From contig NZ_JARXWF010000013.1 in the NCBI RefSeq assembly GCF_029892605.1, positions 1-64,000 on the forward strand: 64,000 nt of DNA, read 5' to 3'. The position numbers were made by a program, and so were the translations under genes. The first letter of the stretch is position 1. The number at the start of each line of letters is the position of its first letter. Origin of the DNA: Parabacteroides sp. PM6-13. GTDB taxonomy: Bacteria > Bacteroidota > Bacteroidia > Bacteroidales > Tannerellaceae. Shown here piece after piece: positions 51,526 to 59,472 of this stretch. The notes below the pieces were generated by a model. It saw only the letters and a list, made by a program, of their open reading frames with translations, was not told the DNA's origin and searched no databases.

Positions 51526-53754
51526 TTATCTATCCCATGCCGGGTCGTAGCAAATGGTGGTTCGGTTTGAACCAAAGCCTATGTACATTCTCTTGCCATC
51601 GGAGAATACACAATGAATATCGCGATGCGTTTCCGGCACCCGTGAATTGGCTGTACTCCAGGTCTTCGCTATGGTGTCAAATATCCGGATATATCCTTCG
51701 CTGTCGATCATATAAATAGAAGAACCGATGGCCACCCCGGCTTTCGCCGCGTAATCTCCCGGCATAGGCTCCTGCTCTTCCCAGTTGAATACTTCGCTGT
51801 CGTTCACCGCTTTTCTGGTTGACCATAACCTATTGCTGAAATCGGGATTCATACCTATGGAGGTCAAACCTAATCCGGCATAGATATAGTCGCCAACAGC
51901 AAAGGCGTAGCCGCTATACTGTGCTTCAGGGAAATCAGCCTCCTGTACCCATCGTGGGGTTTGTATCACACGTTGTTTCCACACATCGGCAACAATCGAG
52001 TCACCCGACGCAGTCCTTTGCACACCACCAATCATAATCATATCAATCAGGTAACAGGCAAAAGAGCCATACATAGGCGTAGGGCTTACATCTTCGGCGA
52101 GTATCCAGTTGTTTTTAATAAAAACATTAAAATAATGGTCGCTTGTCGGTTGTCGATGGGTGTTAAAGCCTCCCCAAACATGAATACCATCTTTATTGCT
52201 GGCTATGGCCATCATACTCCTTTTCGCGGGGAGATGGCTTGTGTTTTCCTGCCAGGTAAGATAATATTCACTATCTCTATTCATATCGAATTTCCAGAAC
52301 TGATTGGTTTGATCTCCGTAGGAGTTCTTATCACCTCCTACGAGATACCCCACTCTTCGTTCGGCCAACGTCAGGTAAGCTCCTGAATTAGGGACTTGTA
52401 TCTCTCCACTAAAATAGCCTGTCGGCAACGTCGCGAAGATTTCCACCGTAGTAAACGTTTCATTGTCGCCATAAGAAAGATATCCTTCACTATTCAAGGC
52501 AAAGGCTCTTACATGGTAAGTGGTTCCGGGAAGGAAATCGGTTATATACGTAGTGAACGACGTGCTGGTTCCCCACAAATCAATTCTTACATCATCATCT
52601 ATCGTCGGGTTTTCATTCGTTGACCATACGATACCTGCTTCAACGATAGTGGCCGGTTGCCCCTCTTCTTTTATTCCCGGAGCAGCAACCGATCCGCCAA
52701 GGGTTACCGTCCCGTCTCCAACAATAGGAGTAGCCGTCACCACCGTTGGTTTCTCACTCAATAAAGTGAACGAGACAACTTCCGAGCTATAAACAAGCGT
52801 ATCCGCATTACTCACAAAGGCTTTCACATAGTAGGGACGTTGTTGTTCGACGTTGGAAATCCGTCCGGTAAAGAGACCCACACCGGCATCACACAGGATC
52901 GTATCCGTTCCGGCTGCCCCGATTTCAAGGTTTCTCGACAATCCATAGCAGAATCCTCTGAGCGTGACGTCTGTATCTCCCGGGTTAGTAACCTCGGCAC
53001 TGAATTCCGCGTAGGTAGTCGTAACATGATCTATGGTCAGATTGCCCACGACAGGAAGTCCGTCGGTCGTTTTTACTTCTATCTCTTTTCCGACAGAGGT
53101 GCCGAACTTATTTTTTACATAAGCTTGCACATAATAGGTAGTAAGCGCCTCCAGTTCTGTGATGGTACAAGTATATGAATCCGTATCCATGGTGCTTGCC
53201 AGGGAGTCTTTCTCGGTACCCGCTTCGGTGAGCGACGCTTTAGCGTAATAGACACCTCGTTCCAGGATTTCACCCTCGCCTTTGTCGGTGATTTCACCCC
53301 CTATCTCTATTGAGGTCGATTTAACATCCAGTGCTTCCAGCGTTATCACACTGGCCAGGCCTTCGATCGTAGTAAACGAGAGGGTGCTACCATACCCATA
53401 ATTGATACTATTCTTCGCATACGCCTGAACAATATATTTAGTGCTGTCCTCCAAAGAGGTGATTTTGAAAGAGAAAGATTCGTTTGTTCCATCCGTAACC
53501 GCCTGGGTCTGTTTCTCTTCCGGAGTCTCTTCTTTATACCAGACAAAGCCTCTTTCGGTCACTTGGGTTCCATTTTCTTTGTCCACTTTACCAAATACCG
53601 TTACTTCCGTTGCTTTTATTCCTTCTACCTTTTCGGTGGTAACAACCGGTTCTTTTGCGCCTATCAGGTTGCCGGGCATGCGGGGGTCTTCAGCGCATCC
53701 GACAAAGAAGAGTGAGGCTAAAGCGATATATATAAGCGAAATATTCCTTTTCAT
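51526..53754 (-). CDS. Lipoprotein with FN3-like repeats and a kelch-like propeller
   Basis: A 742-residue lipoprotein. The signal peptide ends with the lipobox FVGC (Cys20). Residues about 35-430 contain four beta-sandwich repeats of roughly 95 residues that share the pattern ERGFVWYKEETP, then YIVQAYAKNSINYGYGSTLSFTT (FN3-like). The C-terminal 290 residues have kelch-like blades (RSMMAIASNKDGIHVWGGF, YSGYAFAVGDYIYAGLGLT, YAAKAGVAIGSSIYMIDSEGYIRIFD). It probably sits on the outer membrane. It follows the barrel gene by 12 bp in the kinase operon. Confidence 0.82.
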   Translation of the reverse strand: MKRNISLIYIALASLFFVGCAEDPRMPGNLIGAKEPVVTTEKVEGIKATEVTVFGKVDKENGTQVTERGFVWYKEETPEEKQTQAVTDGTNESFSFKITSLEDSTKYIVQAYAKNSINYGYGSTLSFTTIEGLASVITLEALDVKSTSIEIGGEITDKGEGEILERGVYYAKASLTEAGTEKDSLASTMDTDSYTCTITELEALTTYYVQAYVKNKFGTSVGKEIEVKTTDGLPVVGNLTIDHVTTTYAEFSAEVTNPGDTDVTLRGFCYGLSRNLEIGAAGTDTILCDAGVGLFTGRISNVEQQRPYYVKAFVSNADTLVYSSEVVSFTLLSEKPTVVTATPIVGDGTVTLGGSVAAPGIKEEGQPATIVEAGIVWSTNENPTIDDDVRIDLWGTSTSFTTYITDFLPGTTYHVRAFALNSEGYLSYGDNETFTTVEIFATLPTGYFSGEIQVPNSGAYLTLAERRVGYLVGGDKNSYGDQTNQFWKFDMNRDSEYYLTWQENTSHLPAKRSMMAIASNKDGIHVWGGFNTHRQPTSDHYFNVFIKNNWILAEDVSPTPMYGSFACYLIDMIMIGGVQRTASGDSIVADVWKQRVIQTPRWVQEADFPEAQYSGYAFAVGDYIYAGLGLTSIGMNPDFSNRLWSTRKAVNDSEVFNWEEQEPMPGDYAAKAGVAIGSSIYMIDSEGYIRIFDTIAKTWSTANSRVPETHRDIHCVFSDGKRMYIGFGSNRTTICYDPAWDR

Positions 53755-53766
53755 TGTTATCTATTT

Positions 53767-54711
53767 TTAGAAAAACAGGCCGATACCGGCATTCAAATCG
53801 ACATAATCAAAGTTTACTGTATGACCTCCGACGCTGACGTAAACATAATTAAATCTCAGCGTGAGATCTAATTCTCCTACGGCTCCTTTGCTGGAATAGG
53901 TTTGATTATTACACCAGATAAACTCTTTCGCACCCGACGTATTATCCGTCATCGTGAATGGCGACAACAGATTTCTTTCTCCATAGCCCACTCCGACAGA
54001 AGCATATAACCAATCCGTGAATTTATAAATAAAACCGGCCGTACCTGCAAAGGAGGTTTTCTTATTCGACATATCTAATGCCTGATAGGTCTTATTGTTA
54101 TCTGGATCAACAATCGCGCTGGCGTCATTTTCCAGCTTACAGGCATAGTCCGTAGTTCTGAATGAGAGATCGGATCTCACACGGACATACCAACCAGCCT
54201 TTTCCTGTAGACCGCCGAAGGTCAAACCTACCGGCATCTCTGTTGAATAGGTATAACCGGCAAAAAAAGACATCGGTTCTTTCGGTTTTTTGGCAATCAG
54301 ATTGTTTGCGTAAATCGCATAGGGATTTGTCAGTTCTTCGTATTTGTTTTGCCAATGTTCGGCTATGGTATCGCTGTTTGGGGTAGCAATTCCTTTCGCG
54401 TGATAGACCACTAACAATTTAATGGCTGTCGTGTCGTTAAGCTCAGCTTTATCATTCAAGCATTTCAGGCAACGTGTCATCAGGTTACGCATAGAAGGAC
54501 GCATATTTTCGTCTTCCAACCAGATATCAGTCAGTTTTTCGATGCTGTATATATCACAATAGCCAATGCCTTCCCCATACCACATACGGGCACTGGTATA
54601 ATCTTTTTGCTGTAAAGCTTCATCTCCTTTTTGATTGTACGTTGCATGTTGTTGCGCATTCAAACAGAATGCAGACAAAGCAAATACCATCATAATCCAA
54701 ATTCTATTCAT
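53767..54711 (-). CDS. Probable outer-membrane beta-barrel protein with TPR-like N-terminus
   Basis: A 314-residue exported protein with a signal peptide (MNRIWIMMVFALSAFCLNAQ). A short TPR-like segment (YNQKGDEALQQKDYTSARMWYGEGIG) and a helical region to about residue 140 follow. The C-terminal 170 residues are alternating aromatic beta strands (FFAGYTYSTEMPVGLTFGG, WYVRVRSDLSF) ending in IGLFF, which fits a barrel with a terminal Phe. It lies between the kinase and the kelch lipoprotein genes and may be the envelope end of the signalling system. The family is not named. Confidence 0.7.
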   Translation of the reverse strand: MNRIWIMMVFALSAFCLNAQQHATYNQKGDEALQQKDYTSARMWYGEGIGYCDIYSIEKLTDIWLEDENMRPSMRNLMTRCLKCLNDKAELNDTTAIKLLVVYHAKGIATPNSDTIAEHWQNKYEELTNPYAIYANNLIAKKPKEPMSFFAGYTYSTEMPVGLTFGGLQEKAGWYVRVRSDLSFRTTDYACKLENDASAIVDPDNNKTYQALDMSNKKTSFAGTAGFIYKFTDWLYASVGVGYGERNLLSPFTMTDNTSGAKEFIWCNNQTYSSKGAVGELDLTLRFNYVYVSVGGHTVNFDYVDLNAGIGLFF

Positions 54712-54717
54712 AATTTC

Positions 54718-56568
54718 TTATAAGATTACGCCTTCGCGAACCAATTTACCATTTTCGTCATATATATCATAAAGCATATCTTCCCGTTGAAAAGCTCTGC
54801 CTTCTTCATGCCAGTCGGCTACAAGGTATTTGCACGGTATAATCTCCATACCCGCGTTGTTGATGGCGCCAATTTTACCGGTTGATATTTTCTTTACGAC
54901 TGTCAGCTCACCATGTCCAATGGTCATCATCGTCTTATACTGTGCCTTCTTTTCTTCAATATCTTTCTCTTCCGCCTTTTTGCTGGCCTCTTTGATTTGA
55001 TCCAGTAGGTTATCATCGAGCGATAGCTTATACGCTTCGGTGTAGTCGTCTTCTGCTCCTTTGAAATCCGACTGAAGCATCTTTTTATTAGCTGATGCAA
55101 TCAATGCGGAAATTGTTGCATTCAGTTCTTCTTTTGAAGGAAGCAGGGAGGCTGATTCTTCCGTTGTTGTCGGTGTGCCCGGCTGTTCGATAGGCTCCGA
55201 CACAATCTTTTCCTGATCTCTTTGAGGCTCATTTACAGGTGCTTTTTCTTCGTTATCTCCTGTTTGTGAAGTCGTTTGGGGTGATCCGGAGGTATTCTCC
55301 GGTGTAGAAACGGGGGTGTTTTCTGTTTCTTCCGCCGGGGCAGGATTCTCAATCTCCGTGGTTTGTTCTGTCGTAGACGGACTATCGTTTCCCATCGTCG
55401 TTTGCGGTCCCTTTTGGATATAGAGCGTATAGATTACAGCAGAAGCAACAAGAGCGATAACAGCAAAAACAGCAGTCATTATCACCTTTCTTTTCTTGCC
55501 CTTTGGCTTTTTGATCTCTTCCTGGGGGGTATTCAGAATCGTTTGATCCGCGGTGTCTCCTATTCGCTGTTCCGGGGTGTTGGTTGGAAAAAGAAGTGTC
55601 GTATCTCCTCCTTTACCGATGTTTGTTCCAGTTGTCCTCGTCGCGTCGGTCGGGCTGCATGCTTCCTCTGAGGGTTTATCTAAGACACTCATCATCTCCC
55701 GCACCGTCTGGTATCGGTCTGTCGGCACAATCTCCATGGCTTTCAGAATAACACCTTCTGTCTTTGCGGAGATGGCTTTGTTGATCACCGTTGGCTTCGT
55801 CATGGGGCGCGTAGCCCGAAGAATCGACTCGACCGGGATCTTGCCGGTCAACAGGTTATAGAGTGACGCCCCTAAGGAATAGATATCCGGATAGGGTGAA
55901 AACACCTGGGTTCCTTCGTTGTCATATTGTTCAATAGAGGCAAAACCTTTGGAGAGCGTGAGCATGGTGGTGCTGGTCTCCTGCTGCTCGGTATCGTATC
56001 GTTTGCTTACACCGAAGTCGATCAACCTGGCATTGTCTCTCTGGTCAATCAGAATATTACTGGGCTTGATGTCCAGGTGGAGGATGTTTTTGTCATGTAC
56101 AAACTGAAGTGCTTCGCCTATCTGGTGGATGTAACGGAGCACTCTGTTTTCAGACATAACACCATCCCGCTCCATCATCTCTTTCAATGATAATCCCGAG
56201 ATAAACTCCATGACAATATAGGCCGTATTGTTTTCTTCAAACACTTCCAATACATTCACAATATGCGGATGATGTACGTCCGAAAGTATACGCGCCTCTT
56301 TTATAAGCTTTTCCTTGAATTTATGGAAGAGATTGTTCCCGGTCTCTGAATGAACTTTTACCTCATTGGTTTCGGTGTCACGATAGCAATAGTCTTTAAA
56401 GAAATACTCTTTGATAGCGATAGGCACTTCGGTGTCTACCGTACCCAGCGAGCCCTTTACTTCTGTGTTCCAGACTCCTTTATAGGTAATGCCAAAGCCC
56501 CCCTGTCCCACCACGTGAGTAAGACGGTATTTTCCATTTTGTAGTAGGTGCCCGTAGGGTAAATTCAT
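54718..56568 (-). CDS. Membrane Ser/Thr protein kinase with WG-like C-terminus
   Basis: A 616-residue Hanks-type kinase. It has the glycine loop GQGGFG (21-26), Lys53 in AIKEY, Glu91, the catalytic loop HLDIKPSN (164-171, HLD for HRD) and DFG (184-186). Residues about 300-350 carry D-x-T motifs (DTTLL at 322, DQTIL at 341). A span at about 361-385 leads to a Thr/Pro/Glu-rich linker, a helical TPR-like segment (ADDYTEAYKLSL-like) and a WG-like repeat (KIGAINNAGMEIIPCKY). The C-terminal half would be outside the cytoplasm. The gap to the phosphatase gene is 43 bp, and to the barrel gene 6 bp. Confidence 0.92.
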   Translation of the reverse strand: MNLPYGHLLQNGKYRLTHVVGQGGFGITYKGVWNTEVKGSLGTVDTEVPIAIKEYFFKDYCYRDTETNEVKVHSETGNNLFHKFKEKLIKEARILSDVHHPHIVNVLEVFEENNTAYIVMEFISGLSLKEMMERDGVMSENRVLRYIHQIGEALQFVHDKNILHLDIKPSNILIDQRDNARLIDFGVSKRYDTEQQETSTTMLTLSKGFASIEQYDNEGTQVFSPYPDIYSLGASLYNLLTGKIPVESILRATRPMTKPTVINKAISAKTEGVILKAMEIVPTDRYQTVREMMSVLDKPSEEACSPTDATRTTGTNIGKGGDTTLLFPTNTPEQRIGDTADQTILNTPQEEIKKPKGKKRKVIMTAVFAVIALVASAVIYTLYIQKGPQTTMGNDSPSTTEQTTEIENPAPAEETENTPVSTPENTSGSPQTTSQTGDNEEKAPVNEPQRDQEKIVSEPIEQPGTPTTTEESASLLPSKEELNATISALIASANKKMLQSDFKGAEDDYTEAYKLSLDDNLLDQIKEASKKAEEKDIEEKKAQYKTMMTIGHGELTVVKKISTGKIGAINNAGMEIIPCKYLVADWHEEGRAFQREDMLYDIYDENGKLVREGVIL

Positions 56569-56611
56569 AATTACTTTGGCAATGCTTATTTATTTGCCAA
56601 AAGTACATTAA

Positions 56612-57418
56612 TTATACAAAAGAATAAAATAAAGAAAGAAGATTTTGCTTTAATCCTGCATTATCATGCACTTGTTGAACGGGAATGATGTAAAATGAAA
56701 AGTTATCCCGTGTGCGTCCATTGCAATATTCCACAATGGAATCTTTAATGGCATCCGCTGCCGAGGTCTTTTTGAAAATGTCAGATAGTTTGTCGTCGGA
56801 CAGATTTTCCAATACACCGTCCGTACACATGAGAAAGGCATCTCCTTCCTGGATGTCCTGGCATAGGGCAACATCTACTTCCGTGGGGCGTGTCGTGCTC
56901 TGGATGGCGCGAAGAATTACATTTCTTTGTGGGTGCACCGTTGCCTCTTGCGGAGTGATTTTCCCCAATTGAACAAGTGAGTTTACTAATGAATGATCTT
57001 CTGTCCGGTACTTGATCTCTCCGTGGCGGAAGTGATAGATGCGGCTATCTCCAACATGGGCAATGGTTACTCCTTTGGAGCCAATATACAACAAGGTTAA
57101 TGTGGTAGCCATTCCTTTGGCCTCGGGGTGCTCTTCGGTATAATCGTCAAAGCGTGCTTCCGTATACTGAATAGCTTTCTGGATAAATTCTTTGGTGGGA
57201 TCCCCTCCCTCCAGGAAGGTGGAAAAGTAGGATTGAATGGATTCACATGCCAACGCGCTGGCTACTTCACCTTTGTCTGCTCCTCCTACTCCGTCGCAGA
57301 CGATAAACAAGCGTTGGTTGATGGTAACTGTTTCCGGTTGCGGATAAAGCGAATCCTCATTGTTCAACCGGCCACCCTTCTCACTAATAGCGCATGGCTT
57401 TCCAATCGTTATATTCAT
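56612..57418 (-). CDS. PP2C-family protein phosphatase
   Basis: A protein of about 268 residues from the ATG at 57418 (a GTG at 57427 is also in frame). PPM-family motifs are GGRLNNEDS, FIVCDGVGGADKGE (metal-binding Asp), VTIAHVGDSRIYHF, RTEDHSLV and FLMCTDGVLENLSDDKL. It should reverse the action of the adjacent kinase. Cytoplasmic; no membrane span. Confidence 0.94.
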   Translation of the reverse strand: MNITIGKPCAISEKGGRLNNEDSLYPQPETVTINQRLFIVCDGVGGADKGEVASALACESIQSYFSTFLEGGDPTKEFIQKAIQYTEARFDDYTEEHPEAKGMATTLTLLYIGSKGVTIAHVGDSRIYHFRHGEIKYRTEDHSLVNSLVQLGKITPQEATVHPQRNVILRAIQSTTRPTEVDVALCQDIQEGDAFLMCTDGVLENLSDDKLSDIFKKTSAADAIKDSIVEYCNGRTRDNFSFYIIPVQQVHDNAGLKQNLLSLFYSFV

Positions 57419-57432
57419 AACAGGCACGAGAT

Positions 57433-57948
57433 TTAATCGTTGAAGCGAAGTACCGTACGGCCAATAATGATCTCATCATTATCTTTAAGTACAATAACTT
57501 CTCCTTTTTCTAAGAAACTGCTATTATATAACGTTTGATTTTTACTATTATTATCTGAAAGGTAATGTTTATATCCTCCTTTTGCCTCTTTTCTTACTTC
57601 GATGCGAATATGCTCCCGACTCATAGAGCGGTCGTTGGTCACAATGCTGATTGTCGCGTTCGAAGCAGATGAGCTGCGGCCTATAACGCTAACGCCTTCA
57701 TACAGAGGGAATTTCTGCTCCTGTGTGTTCTCGTCGGCTAAGACCGTTATTTGCCCAAGCGTTGATTTGGATGTTTGTAAGAGGGTGGTGTCTGACGAAG
57801 AATCATCAGTCGTATTTCTTTCTCGTAACAGAGAAATGGGTATCGATTTTTTGCACTTCGGGCATTTGAAAGACAAAATGCCCGGAGGCAGTTTTCCTTC
57901 ATCAACCTTTAACCCTACGTGGCAATGTGGACATCGGATGGAGATCAT
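57433..57948 (-). CDS. Zinc-ribbon and FHA domain protein
   Basis: A 171-residue protein. Residues 1-40 are a zinc ribbon (CPHC-x18-CPKC). Residues about 45-60 contain DTTLL (53-57), also found in the kinase. Residues about 80-170 are an FHA domain (VSVIGRSSSASNATISI, MSREHIRIEV, LSDNNSKNQTLYN, DEIIIGRTVL) that should bind phosphothreonine. Its start overlaps the stop of the acidic protein gene by 4 bp, and its stop is 14 bp before the phosphatase ATG. Confidence 0.92.
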   Translation of the reverse strand: MISIRCPHCHVGLKVDEGKLPPGILSFKCPKCKKSIPISLLRERNTTDDSSSDTTLLQTSKSTLGQITVLADENTQEQKFPLYEGVSVIGRSSSASNATISIVTNDRSMSREHIRIEVRKEAKGGYKHYLSDNNSKNQTLYNSSFLEKGEVIVLKDNDEIIIGRTVLRFND

Positions 57949-58184
57949 AGTACAATAATGTCAGAGCTGTCAATAATTAAGTCGTCGGATGATAAGTCAA
58001 GCATATCGGCCTCCGACAGCATAACCGTCTCGTCCGACAATGTAAAGAAGCCATAGTTCTCATCGGTGTTTTCATCCACAACGACTGCTTCGATTACATC
58101 ATCGTTTTCTACTATAATAACAGCGTCCTCCGTTAAGGCGTCATCACTGTCTATAGTCACGAATGTATATTCCTCTTCTTGCAT
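57945..58184 (-). CDS. Very acidic 79-residue protein of the phospho-signalling operon
   Basis: The start MQEEEYTFVT at 58184 is chosen because a longer frame to 58244 crosses the promoter. Of 79 residues 25 are Asp or Glu, and there is no Lys, Arg or His. Hydrophobic strands alternate with acidic turns. It has a TLSD sequence (Thr48), which fits the pTxxD preference of FHA domains, and DETVM (51-55), similar to motifs in the kinase and FHA protein. Not recognised from any family. Coupled to the FHA gene by a 4-bp overlap. Confidence 0.7.
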   Translation of the reverse strand: MQEEEYTFVTIDSDDALTEDAVIIVENDDVIEAVVVDENTDENYGFFTLSDETVMLSEADMLDLSSDDLIIDSSDIIVL

Positions 58185-58215
58185 ACTACACTTTAATAAG
58201 ACATAAAATACAAAG

Positions 58216-58245
58216 CAAATGTATTGAAAGCTGAGCGCAATCAAG
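58216..58245 (-). promoter_or_regulatory. Promoter candidate P2b of the phospho-signalling operon
   Basis: On the minus strand TTG (58242-58244), 18 bases and TACATTTG (58216-58223), 32 bp before the acidic protein ATG. The spacer is one base short of the usual range. Confidence 0.5.
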
Positions 58246-58281
58246 CTTGCTTGATATTGCCGAAGCGCATCTTACATTATA

Positions 58282-58311
58282 CAAATGTACGAAAAGTGTT
58301 AGATTAGCAAA
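58282..58311 (-). promoter_or_regulatory. Promoter candidate P2a of the phospho-signalling operon
   Basis: On the minus strand TTTG (58308-58311), 18 bases and TACATTTG (58282-58289). With P2b it suggests that the operon from the acidic protein onward has its own transcription, separate from the LytTR-FHA pair. Confidence 0.5.
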
Positions 58312-58387
58312 CAGATAACAATCTCTTATAATCAAAGACTTGGGTTTATTGTACGAAAGTATCTCTTTCATATGACGAAAACCCTTT

Positions 58388-59035
58388 TTATTCGTTAATC
58401 CATTTGGCCTTGCACGAAGAGACGGGGCATTGCTTTCTGTTTCGTAGCGATTCCCAGGGTATTTCGCCCAGGAACGTGCCGCATTTCGGGCAGACATAAT
58501 CAATTTTGAACTGATTCGCGATGTGTTGCAGTTGTCGTGGCACTTTAGCCGATTGTTTGGCGCCAAGAAAAATGCCTATTGTCGGTGCGCAAACCATCAC
58601 AATGAAACTGATTACCATCAACAAAGGGCTACCTTTCTCAAGAAAGCTTAGGGTCACCCCAACCACCCCGAGTAGTGCGAATGGAATAGATTGTAACAGT
58701 CTTGTTTTGAACTGGTTCGATGATTGTATCTTAACTTTTGATTCAATATAACGATCATATATTCCCTTCAACAAAGCGAACTCTTCGCTGTAGTCATTAT
58801 GCTGATTAAGGATATCGGAAAGAGAGCAGACATGTTCTCCGAACCGGATTTCATCCTTTGTATTCACCCGCTTGCGAGCCACCTGCTGGTCGTTCACATA
58901 GGTGCCGTTTGTGGAGTTCAGGTCAATAAGCAACCATACCCCATCCTCTTGTTTTTCAAGCTGGGCATGATGGCGACTCACGTGTGGGTCGTCTACAATG
59001 TACTGGTTGTCGCTTTCCTTGCCTATTTTAATCAT
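58388..59035 (-). CDS. FHA, membrane and zinc-ribbon protein
   Basis: A 215-residue protein with the reverse order of its neighbour. An FHA domain lies at residues 1-75 (GKESDNQYIVDDPHVSRHHAQLEK, LNSTNGTYVND, DEIRFGEHVCSL). Two membrane spans follow (about 113-131 and 138-158). A C-terminal zinc-binding segment (CPKCGTFLGEIPWESLRNRKQCPVSSC) closes it. It starts within the stop codon of the LytTR gene. It would present a phosphothreonine reader at the membrane. Confidence 0.9.
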   Translation of the reverse strand: MIKIGKESDNQYIVDDPHVSRHHAQLEKQEDGVWLLIDLNSTNGTYVNDQQVARKRVNTKDEIRFGEHVCSLSDILNQHNDYSEEFALLKGIYDRYIESKVKIQSSNQFKTRLLQSIPFALLGVVGVTLSFLEKGSPLLMVISFIVMVCAPTIGIFLGAKQSAKVPRQLQHIANQFKIDYVCPKCGTFLGEIPWESLRNRKQCPVSSCKAKWINE

Positions 59036-59409
59036 TATGCTTCCGTTTTACCCATCTCCTTTTCCAGCGATTCTTTCAATGCTTTCAGGGGATCCTTGGA
59101 GATATTCAATTCACGAGGCTTTCCTTCGTTGGATAGCAAGATCAAGCGCTGCTTGGGCAGGTGAATTTGTAAGATATGGTTCTTATTAATAATATGGCTC
59201 TTACCTACACGCATCAGAATCTTTTTGCTGCCTTCCACCTGGCGTTCCAGCATCTCTTCTATCTTGCCGATGTTGATAGCAAAAGTAAATTGAATCCCAC
59301 TGGTAAGCAAAAGTTTAGTATAATTGCGATCCGCCTCGAAATAAAGTATTTGACCAATTCTGATACGCAATAATTCATCTCGCGTCTTGATAATTAAATA
59401 TCGCTCCAT
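59035..59409 (-). CDS. Stand-alone LytTR DNA-binding protein
   Basis: A 124-residue protein consisting only of a LytTR DNA-binding domain (LLRIRIGQILYFEADRNYTKLLLTSG, KILMRVGKSHIINKNHILQIHLPKQRLILLSN). There is no response-regulator receiver, so the input must come from a partner protein. It overlaps the FHA gene by one base and has its own consensus promoter. Confidence 0.9.
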   Translation of the reverse strand: MERYLIIKTRDELLRIRIGQILYFEADRNYTKLLLTSGIQFTFAINIGKIEEMLERQVEGSKKILMRVGKSHIINKNHILQIHLPKQRLILLSNEGKPRELNISKDPLKALKESLEKEMGKTEA

Positions 59410-59435
59410 GCTTTGATTTTATCTTATACAAATAA

Positions 59436-59467
59436 CAAAAATACAGCTTTTTCCGCAAACGGCAAAA
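59436..59467 (-). promoter_or_regulatory. Promoter P1 of the LytTR-FHA genes
   Basis: On the minus strand TTTG (59463-59466), 19 bases and TATTTTTG (59436-59443) match the consensus exactly. The LytTR ATG follows 27 bp after the -7 box. Confidence 0.75.
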
Positions 59468-59472
59468 GAAAA

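Noticed and set aside
58186-58566. A 126-codon minus-strand frame across the gap between the two FHA genes
   Set aside because: It overlaps the FHA-zinc ribbon gene in another frame and covers two promoter candidates; composition is not protein-like.
51526-59409. Type VI secretion regulatory cluster
   Set aside because: Kinase, PP2C and FHA genes fit, but no tss, hcp, vgrG or ClpV-like gene is in the window.
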